Part shown: in pieces, positions 18,432 through 27,228 of the stretch
Position numbering within the stretch: position 1 is the stretch's first letter
Layout: each line of letters opens with the position of its first letter
DNA from: Pyxidicoccus sp. MSG2
GTDB taxonomy: Bacteria; Myxococcota; Myxococcia; Myxococcales; Myxococcaceae
DNA: 64,000 nucleotides
Reading direction: 5' to 3'
Assembly: GCF_026626705.1 (NCBI RefSeq)
Contig: NZ_JAPNKC010000001.1
Location: 4,402,001-4,466,000 of the forward strand
Notes under the pieces: generated by a model
The model's input: the letters and a program-made list of their open reading frames with translations, nothing else
Told to the model about the DNA's origin: nothing
The model's database searches: none
Made by a program: the position numbers and the translations under genes

Positions 18432-19421
18432 CTATGTGGGCGTCGCGGTGAGTCGCTCACCGAGCAGCTGAACGTACCGGGCCCGGCTGATGTTGCGGCC
18501 GGTGATGACCACGGCGATGTGGCGGAAGCCCTCGGGCGGGTGGCGCAACAGCGCGGCCACGGTGGCGGCGCCGGAGGGCTCGACGACGAGCTGGTGTTCC
18601 TCCAGCAACCACGCCATCGCGTCCCGGAGGTCCTCCTCCGACACGAGCAGCACCCGGTCCACGTACTCGCAGGCGAGGGGCAGCGTGAGGGTGTCGGGCT
18701 CGGGCTGCGCGCCCAGGCCGTCGGCGATGCTCTGACGGGACTCCACGGGAACGGGCCGGCCGTGGCGCATCCACCCGGCGAGCACCGGGCTCACCTCGGG
18801 CTGCACGCCCCACAGTTGCATGCGCGGGTTGCGTGCCTTCATCGCCACGCCCATGCCGCTGATGAGGCCACCACCGCCAATGCCCACCACGGCAAGGTCC
18901 ACCTCGGGCAGGTCGTCGAGCACCTCCAGCCCCACGGTGCCACCACCGGCGATGATGTCCGGGTCGTTGTAGGCGGAGACGAAGAGGCGCTGGTGCTCGC
19001 GAGCGTGGGCCCGGGCAGCCTCGCGCGCGGCGGGTACTGAATCGTGGAAGTGGAGCCGCGCCCCGTCGCGGCGCATGACCTCCACCTTGCGAGCGTCCGC
19101 GGTGTGCGGAAGAAACAGCTCCACGGGGACACCGAGCCGCCGCCCCGCATGGGCGAGCCCGATGCCATGCCCTCCGGCGGTGGAGGCCACCACGCCCCGT
19201 GCCCGCGTCGACGCGTCCACGGACAGCAGCTTGTTGAAGGAGATGCGCGGCTTGAAGCTGCCCGTCACCTGGAGGCACTCCAGCTTGAGGAAGACGCGGC
19301 CGCCCGTCCGTGCGGAGAGCGCGGCGGAGGGCTCCAGCGGCGTGTGACGGATGAAAGGCGCGATGCGCTCACGCGCCTGGAGGATGGACTGGGGCGTGAC
19401 GGCCCGGAGCTCGGAGGACAC
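18432..19421 (-). CDS. threonine/serine dehydratase-like PLP enzyme (fold type II)
   Basis: A 329-residue enzyme beginning at GTG 19421 with AGGAG five bases upstream. The PLP lysine is K57 in TGSFKPR. The usual SFKxRGA is changed to SFKPRIS, so the substrate may not be threonine itself. A phosphate-binding glycine loop (VVGIGGGGLISGMG) and PSGAATVAALL near the C-terminus complete the fold. Relatives deaminate threonine or serine or racemise serine. No ACT regulatory domain is present, so it resembles a catabolic or biosynthetic single-domain form. It is divergent from a LysR regulator gene 119 bases away, a classical arrangement for control by that regulator. Confidence 0.85.
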   Translation of the reverse strand: MSSELRAVTPQSILQARERIAPFIRHTPLEPSAALSARTGGRVFLKLECLQVTGSFKPRISFNKLLSVDASTRARGVVASTAGGHGIGLAHAGRRLGVPVELFLPHTADARKVEVMRRDGARLHFHDSVPAAREAARAHAREHQRLFVSAYNDPDIIAGGGTVGLEVLDDLPEVDLAVVGIGGGGLISGMGVAMKARNPRMQLWGVQPEVSPVLAGWMRHGRPVPVESRQSIADGLGAQPEPDTLTLPLACEYVDRVLLVSEEDLRDAMAWLLEEHQLVVEPSGAATVAALLRHPPEGFRHIAVVITGRNISRARYVQLLGERLTATPT

Positions 19422-19434
19422 GGGGACTCCTGTC

Positions 19435-19465
19435 TGCCGCGCGGCACGACGACGACCGCGCGCGG
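19435..19465. promoter_or_regulatory. two GC palindromes in the LysR/dehydratase divergent region
   Basis: A perfect 12-base palindrome (tgccgcgcggca, 19435-19446) and a perfect 10-base palindrome (ccgcgcgcgg, 19456-19465) lie close to the dehydratase start, between the two divergent genes. They are placed where a LysR-type regulator could act. High GC makes such palindromes common by chance, so this is only a candidate. Confidence 0.3.
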
Positions 19466-19540
19466 CTCCATGGATGTGCCAGCAGGGGTGTCCACGCGGA
19501 AGAGGCAGGAGCGCGGGGGCAGGCATGCGAGAATGCAGGC

Positions 19541-20434
19541 GTGGACTGGAATGACCTGCGCTACCTGCTGGCCGTGCATGAGGGCGGCTCGCTCGCATCG
19601 GCGGCTCGCAAGCTGCGCGTGGACGCGGCAACGGTGGGCCGGCGACTCACTGCGCTGGAGCGCGCCGTGGGCGTGCGCCTCCTGGAGAAGGCCCCCGGAG
19701 GCATGCGGCTGACGGCCGCGGGCGAGCAGGCAGTAGACGCCGCCCGGCACATCGACGACACGGCCACCACGCTGGAGCGGCAGCTCGCCGGAGCGGACGT
19801 CCAGGTGTCCGGCAGCGTGCGCATCACGGCGCCGGAGACGGTGGTGAGCCACGTGCTCGCGCCCCACCTGCCCGACTGGCGAGAGCGCCATCCCGCGCTG
19901 CGTCTGGAGCTGCTCGCGGCCACGCAGGTGCTCAACCTCTCGCGCCGGGAAGCGGACCTCGCCGTGCGACTGTTCCGCCCACAGGAGCCCGCGCTCACTG
20001 CGCGCAAGCTGGGAGACCTCTCCTTCGCGCTGTACGGCTCGAAGGCGTACGTGCGCAAGCACGGGCGTCCGAAGCTGGAGGCCCTGCGCGAGCACGTACT
20101 GCTCGGCTACGACGACTCCCTGTCGCAGACGCCGGAGCAGCAGTGGCTGGAGCGCGCGGGGAACGGAGCCCTGTTCGCCCTGCGCAGCAACAGCCGCTAT
20201 GTACTCCTGGAGGCGGCACGCAAGGGACTGGGGCTCACGGTGCTGCCCTGCTACCTGGCGGATGGAGTGCCGGACCTCGTGAGGCTCTCTCCCGTGGACG
20301 CGCTTCCCACGCGAGAGGCGTGGCTCGTCGTACACCCGGACCTCCAGCACGCCGCGCGCGTGCGGGCTGCCATCGAACTGCTGGTGGACGCCTTCCAGAG
20401 GGAAGCACCCCGGCTGCGCGGTGAGCGCCCGTGA
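19541..20434 (+). CDS. LysR-family transcriptional regulator
   Basis: A 297-residue regulator beginning at GTG 19541. The winged helix-turn-helix is at residues about 1-60 (WNDLRYLLAVHEGGSLASAARKL, then VGRRLTALERAVGVRLLEK). The periplasmic-binding-like effector domain runs from about 90 to the end (VSGSVRITAPETVVSHVLAPHLP, LPCYLADGVPDLVRL). It is divergent from the PLP dehydratase gene, its most likely target. The effector is unknown. A small hypothetical gene follows after 15 bases. Confidence 0.9.
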   Translation: MDWNDLRYLLAVHEGGSLASAARKLRVDAATVGRRLTALERAVGVRLLEKAPGGMRLTAAGEQAVDAARHIDDTATTLERQLAGADVQVSGSVRITAPETVVSHVLAPHLPDWRERHPALRLELLAATQVLNLSRREADLAVRLFRPQEPALTARKLGDLSFALYGSKAYVRKHGRPKLEALREHVLLGYDDSLSQTPEQQWLERAGNGALFALRSNSRYVLLEAARKGLGLTVLPCYLADGVPDLVRLSPVDALPTREAWLVVHPDLQHAARVRAAIELLVDAFQREAPRLRGERP

Positions 20435-20449
20435 GCACCTGGAGCGCCC

Positions 20450-20896
20450 ATGCCCTATGAGCGGCTCAAGAAGGGCGAGCTGGTGGTCATGTCCCGAGTG
20501 CCCGGGTTCGAAGACGAGCTCCACGGCATCGAGCTCCGGCTCGCATCGTCGGGCCGGGCGTCGCATACACACTCGTGGTTCGCCTACGGCGCGGGGCGGC
20601 TCTCCGAGCAGACGAAGCACGTCTTCAATGCCTCGGTCATGCGGAGGATATCGAGCCTCCTCCAGGGACTTCCGCCCCAGGGCCCTCCGCACGTCGTCAT
20701 CGACGACTTCCCCTCGTGGGAATTCGAAGTCTGGAGCGGCGAGGAGGTACGCACCGTCCGCATCCACGAAATCTTCCTCGAGGAGCGCAGGCGCCAGCAC
20801 TTCGAGCGCCACTTCGGCGCGGAGACCTACCCCGCCATCCAGCGCATCCGTGCCCTCTGGGCCCTGCTGAACTTCCCCTTCAAGCGAGCGTGGTGA
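20450..20896 (+). CDS. hypothetical protein
   Basis: A 148-residue soluble protein with GGAG upstream of ATG 20450. It has no signal peptide or membrane segment. Features are a mixed alpha/beta sequence with VVIDDFPSWEFEVWSGEEVRT in the middle and a basic helix (RRRQHFERHFG) near the end. I do not recognise the family. It may be co-transcribed with the LysR gene and ends three bases before the convergent acyltransferase gene. Confidence 0.7.
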   Translation: MPYERLKKGELVVMSRVPGFEDELHGIELRLASSGRASHTHSWFAYGAGRLSEQTKHVFNASVMRRISSLLQGLPPQGPPHVVIDDFPSWEFEVWSGEEVRTVRIHEIFLEERRRQHFERHFGAETYPAIQRIRALWALLNFPFKRAW

Positions 20897-20899
20897 GCG

Positions 20900-22102
20900 C
20901 TACGTCCGCGCCGTCCCCACGTCGAGCGACGCCGACGAAGCCGGGCGCGCGGGCGCGGCCAGCCGGCTGCGCAACCAGCGACGAGCGGGCTCCTCCACGC
21001 GGCGGAAGACGACGAGCGAGACGGCCACGCACAGCAGCGCGTAGCCAGTGAAGAAGACCGGCCCCCGGGACCACCAGCCCAGCCGCAGGTACACGTCCAC
21101 GGCGTGCAGCCAGTTGTTGAGGGGCGAGTGCAGCAGGTACAGCGCATAGCTGGCCTCACCCAGCGCCACCATGCCGGGCCGGGCCAGCGCGCGCGCCAGC
21201 GGGTCCGTCCCACCCGCGAGTCCCCAGATGAGACACGCGAAGCCGGGCAGCAGCGCCAGGTCCTTGAAGTACAGCGCGAGATGGCCCCACTGCACTCCGA
21301 ACAGCACCAGGCTCCCCCCCACGCCCACCACCACCATGGCCCTGTCGAAGGGCACGGAGACACGCGGGCGCAGGCAGTACAGCCGGCCCAGGAACACGCC
21401 ACAGAGGAACTGCGGCAGGCGCAGGAGCGGGTTGTACGCCCCCACTACCTTCCAGGCCGCGGAGTCCAGGCCGCTGCCGGGCTGCGACGCCACGTACAGG
21501 CCGTACAGCCAACCGCCCATGAGCACCACGCCCGCGAGCGCCGACAGGCCCAGCGCCACCCGCAGCCGCCTTCGCCCCATGCGCAGTACGGGCAGCGCCG
21601 CGAAGGGGAACACCAGATAGAAGAACGCCTCCACGGACAGCGACCAACCGGGGCAGTTCCACTCGCACGCCGCGCCGGGCAGCCACGCCTGGAACAGCCC
21701 GCCTACCGCGGTGCCGATGCCGGCGATGGTGAGCAGGGACTCGCCCGTGAGGCCCTGCTGCTGGAGCACCCTGCCCACGAAGACGGGCGCGGCGAGCACC
21801 AGGCCGAGCAGGTACACCGGATACACGCGGGCGAAGCGGGCCACCCAGAACGCGCGCCGGGGCACGGTGGCGTCCGGCTCGGCGCCCAGGTAGCTGTAGG
21901 CGAGGATGAAGCCGGAGAGGACGAAGAACAGCGTCACGCTGTTGGGACCGCTGTCCACCGTGTTGGCGAGCCACGCCGGCAGGCCGTCCCGGTCCAGGTA
22001 GTGGAACAGCACCACGTGGAAGGCCGCGAGGAAGCGCAGGCCGGTGAGTGCGGGCAGCGGTCTGAGAGCGGTCCTCATGGATGCAGGCGCGCCAGCATGC
22101 AT
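20900..22102 (-). CDS. acyltransferase 3 family membrane protein
   Basis: A 400-residue inner-membrane protein with about ten hydrophobic segments. ATG 22102 was chosen because GGAG lies six bases upstream; ATG 22078 is the alternative. Family signatures are LTGLRFLAAFHVVLFHYLDRDG, with the catalytic-type His in the first segment, then SVTLFFVLSGFILAYSY and the arginine motif RRAFWVARFARVYPVYLLGL. Acyltransferase 3 (OafA/NodX-like) proteins O-acylate sugars of polysaccharides, antibiotics or glycolipids from acyl-CoA. No SGNH domain is fused. No polysaccharide gene is adjacent, so the acceptor is unknown. Confidence 0.9.
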   Translation of the reverse strand: MHAGAPASMRTALRPLPALTGLRFLAAFHVVLFHYLDRDGLPAWLANTVDSGPNSVTLFFVLSGFILAYSYLGAEPDATVPRRAFWVARFARVYPVYLLGLVLAAPVFVGRVLQQQGLTGESLLTIAGIGTAVGGLFQAWLPGAACEWNCPGWSLSVEAFFYLVFPFAALPVLRMGRRRLRVALGLSALAGVVLMGGWLYGLYVASQPGSGLDSAAWKVVGAYNPLLRLPQFLCGVFLGRLYCLRPRVSVPFDRAMVVVGVGGSLVLFGVQWGHLALYFKDLALLPGFACLIWGLAGGTDPLARALARPGMVALGEASYALYLLHSPLNNWLHAVDVYLRLGWWSRGPVFFTGYALLCVAVSLVVFRRVEEPARRWLRSRLAAPARPASSASLDVGTART

Positions 22103-22179
22103 GAGCGCTCCGGGTGCGGCAACGCTTGCCCGCCCTGCCCCGCCGCCTGGCTGCCTGCCTCGCGGAGAGGGAGCCGTCG

Positions 22180-22755
22180 CTACGGGTAGCCCTGCCGCTT
22201 CACGAACGTCAACGCGCCCGAGGCGCTGATGCGCACGTACGGCCAGCCATCACTGAGGGCGAAGCGGTCACAGGATTGGAGACGCGTCTCGTTCGGATAG
22301 AAGAGCGAGGTGAGGGAGACGAAGAACTGGCCCTGCGAGCCGGCCGCATAGGCCGCGTAGTCGGCGATGCGGATGACCGTGTCGTTCGGTTTCTCGGTGT
22401 AGATGTACGCCCCCGGGTCGCGGGTGTTGACGACGTCATCGGCGAGCGACACCCAGGTTCCAGGCGTGGACTCCATCCACATCTTCTGCTCGGCGGTGCT
22501 CCCGATCCGGATGGCGGCCACCTTCCAGCACGAGCCCGTCCCGGACACGCTGTCGGAGATGGCGAACGTCTCGTACGGAACCGAAGCGCCGCTGTTCGGC
22601 GAGATGAAGGTCGGGTAGATGGGCGTGCCGGACGGACTGCGCGAGTTCAGGTCGACGTAGTAGCGCGAGAAGAACGGGCCATACACGCTGCCCGCCTGGG
22701 CGGCGGATGCAGTGACGAACACGACCAGGGCGGAGAGCTTCCAGAAGGCCTTCAC
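22180..22755 (-). CDS. secreted hypothetical protein
   Basis: A 191-residue protein with an AAGGAG ribosome site and a signal peptide (LSALVVFVTASAAQAGS). The mature protein is beta-rich with two cysteines (GSCWKVAAI and LQSCDRF) that could pair. Aromatic residues are frequent. No catalytic motif or named domain is seen. It is likely periplasmic or exported, as is common for small myxobacterial secreted proteins. Confidence 0.8.
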   Translation of the reverse strand: MKAFWKLSALVVFVTASAAQAGSVYGPFFSRYYVDLNSRSPSGTPIYPTFISPNSGASVPYETFAISDSVSGTGSCWKVAAIRIGSTAEQKMWMESTPGTWVSLADDVVNTRDPGAYIYTEKPNDTVIRIADYAAYAAGSQGQFFVSLTSLFYPNETRLQSCDRFALSDGWPYVRISASGALTFVKRQGYP

Positions 22756-22867
22756 GATGGGCTCCTTGATAGGGGAGTCCTCCGGTATTGCACCTTCCGA
22801 ACCACGCCGCCCACCGTGCGCCGGTCCCGCTCCTCCGGGCGGCTGTCACACGGTGCGAGGCCCGGTG

Positions 22868-23659
22868 TCACGCCACCTGTCCACGAAGTGCCGGCGGTGC
22901 CGAGACTCGCTGGACGAACGCGAGGACGCGCCGCCACGCGTCGGTCGAGGCGTCGGTGAAGTCCCGCTGCTTCACGTCGAAGAAGCTGTGCGGAGCACCG
23001 GCGTACGTCACCACCTCGTGGTCGACTCCCGCCTGGCGGAGGGCCGCTTCGAAGGCGGCGACGTCCGACGCGGGGATGCCCGGGTCGTCGCCCGCCATCA
23101 GCGCCAGCACCGGAGCGGCGAGGTCCGCCGCGCGCTGGGTCGGCCCCGGTGCACCGTCCCGTCCGGCCGCGGGCCAGCAGTAGAAGCCGACGACGCCGGC
23201 CAGCGCATACCCCTGGGCTGCGGCGAGAATCGCCACGCGCCCACCGAGGCAGAACCCCACGGTGATGAGCGATTGGCAGGCGCCTCCCTCGGGAGCACGC
23301 AGATGACTGACGGCGGCGGTGAGGTCTGTCCACAGCCCACGCGGGGTGAGGCGGGCCATGTGCTCCTTGTACGGGAAGTCATCGCCCCGCTCACCGGCCC
23401 CGGCGGTGCGCCCGTAGTAGTCGAGCACGAGGGCGGTGTGCCCACTCTCCGCGAACCGCAGCCCGAGCTCCGTGTAGAAGCGGTGGAGGCCCCGGACGTC
23501 CGGGAGGATGACCACGCCCACGCCGGACGCGCGCTCCGGGGCGGCGAGGAACGCGGCGAAGCGGTTGCCATCGGCCGCAGCCAGCGTGAGCCGCTGGGAA
23601 TTCACCGTCACGTGCGGGTTGCTGGCGATGGGAGGCGAGGAGTCGACGTCGAAGCACAT
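22868..23659 (-). CDS. dienelactone hydrolase family protein
   Basis: A 263-residue alpha/beta-hydrolase. ATG 23659 is preferred because GGGAG sits seven bases upstream; an in-frame ATG at 23707 is possible. The nucleophile is C137 in GFCLGG, with the acid at D191 or D192 (MAGDDPG) and H224 in GAPHSFFD, the full Cys-Asp-His triad of dienelactone hydrolases. It hydrolyses a lactone or ester; the original family member opens dienelactone in chloroaromatic catabolism. No aromatic-degradation genes are nearby, so a broader esterase role is likely. Confidence 0.88.
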   Translation of the reverse strand: MCFDVDSSPPIASNPHVTVNSQRLTLAAADGNRFAAFLAAPERASGVGVVILPDVRGLHRFYTELGLRFAESGHTALVLDYYGRTAGAGERGDDFPYKEHMARLTPRGLWTDLTAAVSHLRAPEGGACQSLITVGFCLGGRVAILAAAQGYALAGVVGFYCWPAAGRDGAPGPTQRAADLAAPVLALMAGDDPGIPASDVAAFEAALRQAGVDHEVVTYAGAPHSFFDVKQRDFTDASTDAWRRVLAFVQRVSAPPALRGQVA

Positions 23660-23781
23660 GGAGTGGCTCCCGAAGTGGGTTGCCACGCCAAGGTAGGAGT
23701 GAGCCACGGCGAGCGATTGGAGGAATCGGCCACGCGCCGGGTCTGGAATCAGGAGCGGGGCTGGGAAACACTGGCGTCACC

Positions 23782-24216
23782 ATGGTCCGGCTGGAGACAG
23801 AGACGCGGCTCGACGCGACACCCAACGAGGTGTGGCAGGTGCTCAGCGACTTCGACCGCTATCCCGAGTGGAACCCGCTCCTGCTCGAAGCCCGGGGCGA
23901 AGTGAAGCCGGGTGGTCGTGTCGCGATGAAGGTGACCGCACCGGACGGCTCGGGAAAGCGGTACGGCTTCAAGGCCACCCTCGTGCGCTGCGAGCCCGGT
24001 CAGGCGCTCGAATGGAGGGGCGGCGTGCCGGGAGTGCTGGCCGGACTCCACTACTTCCGCCTGACTCCCGACGGCGCGGGAACGCGGCTGGTCCACGGCG
24101 AGGAGTTCTCCGGCTTCATCACCCTGTTCATGGGGCGCAAGCGCATCGAGAGCTTCCGCCCCGCCTACGAGGGCCTCAATCGCGCGCTCGCGGAGCGCCT
24201 GCGAGCTCGACGGTAA
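23782..24216 (+). CDS. SRPBCC (START-like) domain protein
   Basis: A 144-residue protein beginning at ATG 23782, divergent from the dienelactone hydrolase. The helix-grip fold is visible in VRLETETRLDATPNEVWQVL, then FDRYPEWNPLLLEARG and the final strand-helix RLVHGEEFSGFITLFMG. It corresponds to the polyketide cyclase/dehydrase-like SRPBCC group that binds hydrophobic ligands. No catalytic residues can be assigned. It is cytoplasmic, with no signal peptide. Confidence 0.8.
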   Translation: MVRLETETRLDATPNEVWQVLSDFDRYPEWNPLLLEARGEVKPGGRVAMKVTAPDGSGKRYGFKATLVRCEPGQALEWRGGVPGVLAGLHYFRLTPDGAGTRLVHGEEFSGFITLFMGRKRIESFRPAYEGLNRALAERLRARR

Positions 24217-24317
24217 CGAAGGGCAAGGCACAGCCTCGTGCACGCGGCCCCGGTACAGTTCTCCAGAAGCGACGGGAGCCCTTTCCCCGGTCATCCGGCA
24301 ATGGCTATAGCCATGCC

Positions 24318-24614
24318 ATGTCCTTGCTGAATCTCGTCTCGGAATCCGCCGCGCTGCCCCAGGCGTGGCGCTCGCGCGTGCTGGGGAAGGTGGGCCCGGC
24401 GAACGTGAAGGTGCTGCGCATGGATGCGCTGCCGCTCGAAGAGGAGTCGCATCCGTACGACGAAGCCCTCCTGGTGCTGGAGGGAGTCATGGAGCTGTCG
24501 GTGTCCGGTGTCCCCACCACCGTGCGCGCGGGAGAGCTGTATCTCGTGGAGGCGCGGACGCCCCACACCGTGCGCGAGGGCAGCCAGGGCACGCTGGTCA
24601 TCATCGACCTGTAA
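24318..24614 (+). CDS. cupin-domain protein
   Basis: A 98-residue single-domain cupin. The beta-barrel motifs are SHPYDEALLVLEGVMEL and GELYLVEARTPHTVREGS. The first lacks one of the usual metal histidines (HPYDE rather than HxHxxE), while the second keeps the His. Metal binding is therefore doubtful and a small-molecule or sugar-binding role is possible. Its end overlaps the end of the convergent downstream gene by 14 bases. Confidence 0.8.
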   Translation: MSLLNLVSESAALPQAWRSRVLGKVGPANVKVLRMDALPLEEESHPYDEALLVLEGVMELSVSGVPTTVRAGELYLVEARTPHTVREGSQGTLVIIDL

Positions 24615-25230
24615 CCGGCGCGGTCTCCTCCCGACTCTTCACCCGCGAGTCCGTGGCAATCCAGTTCACTTCCCAGGTCTTGCCCCCATCGGCGGAGAAG
24701 GCCTGCTCGAACCGGCATGACTCCGGCGTGATGTCCGAGATGACGAAGCGCACGAAGATGGCCCGGCCATTCAGCGTCTCCTGGGCGTAGAACTCGCCCC
24801 GCCCATTGTTGAAGCCGCCAATCGTGGGCAGGGTCAGCGTGCCGCTGGCGCTGTTGGAGAAGTTGAGGCTCCACTGGCGGGACTCGGGGTTGTACAGGCG
24901 CAGCGACAACCCTTCGATGTGCCCTGCCGGACCGGTGACATCCAGCTCCACCAGATTGGCGCGCCCGTTCCAGACCTTCCGAACCACCGTCGTGCCCTCG
25001 TACTCGACCCAGTCATTGGAACCGGTCAGGGGACGCAGCCGGCGCTTCAGTCGGGTCGTCCAGGTCCCCAGCTCCCAGTCGAAATCACGTTGCCCGTCTC
25101 GCATTGCGGGCTGTGCAGGCTTGGGCTTCGCCGCACTTGAACCCTCCTGTGCGCTCGCCTGAAGGGGTTGCGAGGCGATGGCCAGGAGGGACAACAAGAG
25201 AGACGTTCGAAAGAGCCTGGACGTATTCAT
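24601..25230 (-). CDS. secreted DUF1579-like protein
   Basis: A 209-residue protein starting at ATG 25230, with a signal peptide (SLLLSLLAIASQPLQASAQ). The mature part begins RDFDWELGTWTTRLKRRLRPL, the pattern of DUF1579-type beta-barrel proteins, with strands continuing through LYNPESRQWSLNFSNSASGTL and TLNGRAIFVRFVISD. No enzyme motif is present. The family is often periplasmic in proteobacteria and has no settled function. The start has only a weak ribosome site. Confidence 0.7.
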   Translation of the reverse strand: MNTSRLFRTSLLLSLLAIASQPLQASAQEGSSAAKPKPAQPAMRDGQRDFDWELGTWTTRLKRRLRPLTGSNDWVEYEGTTVVRKVWNGRANLVELDVTGPAGHIEGLSLRLYNPESRQWSLNFSNSASGTLTLPTIGGFNNGRGEFYAQETLNGRAIFVRFVISDITPESCRFEQAFSADGGKTWEVNWIATDSRVKSREETAPVTGR

Positions 25231-25338
25231 CAGCGCCCATGGTCGATGCGACCTGGCATCGTCGCAATATCCACTTCCGCTTGGGAAGACATGGCCACTC
25301 ACCACGGGGACGAGTAGGACCGGGCTTGAGGAGACGCG

Positions 25339-26073
25339 TTGACGATGACGATCTGGCAGAGCCGAGCCCTGAGAGAGACCCGCGCCTTCATCGAGCCCCT
25401 GCTGGCGGGACGTCGCCGCGTGCTCGACGTGGGCTGTGGGAAGGGAGAGCTTGCCGCCGTGCTCGCGCGCGCCGGCCATGAGGTGACGGCCATCGACGTG
25501 AAGCAGCCAACGAAGCGTGCCGCCGCTCCAGGAGTGACGTGGCATGAGACAGGGCTGCTTGAGTTCGAGTCGGCTCCCTTCGACGCCCTCCTCTTCGTGA
25601 CGTCGCTGCACCACATCACCCCGCTCGCCGAAGCCGTCGAGCATGCGCGGCGGCTGCTCGTGCCAGGGGGCCTGCTCATCGCCGAGGAGTTCTCCGTCGA
25701 GGCGCCGGATGCCGCCACCGCGCGCTGGTACTTCGAGACGCAGGAGTTGCTCGCCGCCGCGGGCCGCTACCCGCCATCACGCATCCACGGCGCTCCGTCC
25801 ATGGAGCCCGTGTCACGCTGGCGTGAGGAGCACGCGCACGACGGAGAGGTCCTCTCGGAAGGGTGGCGGATGAAGGAGGAGCTCGGCCGGCGCTTCGAGC
25901 TGCTCGGGGCCCAGGCGGGCCCGTACCTCTACCGCTACATCGGCGCTGGCGCGGCCGCGCATGCCGAAGCGGACGCCATCACCGACCACGTCTACAGCGC
26001 GGAGCAGCGAGGCATCGAGGCCGGCACGCTGAAGCCGGTGGGACTGCGCCTGTGGGCCCGGCGCCCGGCGTGA
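25339..26073 (+). CDS. class I SAM-dependent methyltransferase
   Basis: A 244-residue enzyme starting at TTG 25339, with GAGGAG upstream; ATG 25345 also fits. Motif I is VLDVGCGKGELAAVL, the acidic end of beta 2 is VTAIDVKQ, and motif IV is FDALLFVTSLHHITPL, all typical of the Methyltransf_11/25 group. Late aromatic residues (RWYFETQELL, GPYLYRYIG) probably shape the substrate pocket. The acceptor is unknown. It shares a hairpin at its stop codon with the convergent DUF3667 gene. Confidence 0.85.
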   Translation: MTMTIWQSRALRETRAFIEPLLAGRRRVLDVGCGKGELAAVLARAGHEVTAIDVKQPTKRAAAPGVTWHETGLLEFESAPFDALLFVTSLHHITPLAEAVEHARRLLVPGGLLIAEEFSVEAPDAATARWYFETQELLAAAGRYPPSRIHGAPSMEPVSRWREEHAHDGEVLSEGWRMKEELGRRFELLGAQAGPYLYRYIGAGAAAHAEADAITDHVYSAEQRGIEAGTLKPVGLRLWARRPA

Positions 26074-26086
26074 GGCCCGCGCCTCA
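26071..26086. terminator. hairpin spanning both convergent stop codons
   Basis: A six-base inverted repeat (tgaggc, loop ccgc, gcctca) places the methyltransferase stop in one arm and the DUF3667 stop in the other. It could act as a short bidirectional terminator, though no T tract follows. Confidence 0.3.
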
Positions 26087-26929
26087 TCCCGGGAGCCACT
26101 GGATGAAGACGCTGGTCATGCCCGTGGCGATGCTCAGGAACACCGTGAGGATGGAGACGAAGCACAGCACCACGGCCTTGCCCCACGTCGGCAGCCAGGA
26201 GCCGCCGTACACCCGCCGCAGGGCCACGGTGAGGTAGACGAGGAACACGCTGTTGGCCAGCAGGATGCTCGGCAGCCACGAGCCCGTAAGCAGATGGAGC
26301 TGCTGGCCCACTGCGCCGATGAGGAACCGGAACACCGACGCATGCAGCGCGAAGGTGAGGTGCTCGCCGAAGTAGCGGCGCGGCCTCCGGTAGAGCAGGG
26401 GCAGCGCTCCGGCCAGCAGCAGCACGCCGCCGAGCTGCGCGAGCTTGTTCACCCGCTGGAAGCGCGCCTCCATGTGCTCGCGGTGCACCGCGGGCGCCAC
26501 GCCGAGCTCTCGCGCGGAGTGCTCGACGAAGGTGTCGTAACGCTGGGCGCGCTCTCCCAACATCCGGTCCAACCGGAAGAACGTCCCGCTGCCAAAGAGG
26601 AAGTACGCGGCGCCGACGAGGAGGAACAGCTTGCGCGCCGACACGTACGGCCCGAAGCGCCCCGAGTGCGCCTCCACCGTGAGGAAGCCGGGCCGCGTGA
26701 TGAGCAGCCACAGGGTGCGCCACAACCGGCCGTCCAGGTGGAGGCGCTCCTGCAGCAACTGCTTCACGTACGGCGTGAAGCGCTGCTCGTCGCGCGCGAA
26801 GCGCTTCGCTCCGCACTGCGCGCAGTAGGCGCCGGTCAACACGGCACCACAGTCGGCACAGGGTGCCTCGGGAGCAGCCGGGACGGCGGCATCCGGCTCG
26901 GACGGCGGCGACGGCTGTGCGACGGACAT
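26084..26929 (-). CDS. DUF3667 zinc-ribbon membrane protein
   Basis: A 281-residue protein. A zinc ribbon near the N-terminus (CADC, then CAQCG, residues about 24-39) precedes a cytoplasmic linker and five or so membrane segments (LFLLVGAAYFLFGSG, GGVLLLAGALPLLY, ILLANSVFLVYLTVAL, VLCFVSILTVFLSIA). This layout, with YVKQLLQERLHLDGRLWRTL between ribbon and membrane, is characteristic of DUF3667. The family's function is not established. Confidence 0.82.
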   Translation of the reverse strand: MSVAQPSPPSEPDAAVPAAPEAPCADCGAVLTGAYCAQCGAKRFARDEQRFTPYVKQLLQERLHLDGRLWRTLWLLITRPGFLTVEAHSGRFGPYVSARKLFLLVGAAYFLFGSGTFFRLDRMLGERAQRYDTFVEHSARELGVAPAVHREHMEARFQRVNKLAQLGGVLLLAGALPLLYRRPRRYFGEHLTFALHASVFRFLIGAVGQQLHLLTGSWLPSILLANSVFLVYLTVALRRVYGGSWLPTWGKAVVLCFVSILTVFLSIATGMTSVFIQWLPG

Positions 26930-26978
26930 GCCCGGGAGTCTACAGCCTGCCCGACCGCGAGGTACGCTCGGGTCGGCA

Positions 26979-27197
26979 ATGCCCCAGGACCCTCGTGACT
27001 ACCTCCCCGACGTGCGTGACGGGCTCACCCGGGTGGAGCGCCTCATCCTCCACACGCTGCACCAGTTGCAGGAGCAGCGGGGCGGCCGCAACGTCCCGAC
27101 GGCGATGCTCTACGGGTACGTCGTCGAGCACGTGAATCTCCGCCCCGACGAGTTCCAGGCCATCCTCGCGCGACTCGTCGGCCGCGGGAGCCCCTGA
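26979..27197 (+). CDS. small conserved hypothetical protein
   Basis: A 72-residue soluble protein starting at ATG 26979, 50 bases from the divergent DUF3667 gene. It is helical, and its sequence DYLPDVRDGLTRVERLILHTL resembles a small winged-helix or helical bundle. It ends LARLVGRGSP. I recall no named family. It is supported by good coding character and short divergent spacing. Confidence 0.6.
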   Translation: MPQDPRDYLPDVRDGLTRVERLILHTLHQLQEQRGGRNVPTAMLYGYVVEHVNLRPDEFQAILARLVGRGSP

Positions 27198-27228
27198 ACA
27201 ACCAGCCCAGGGGCTCCGTACAACCACT

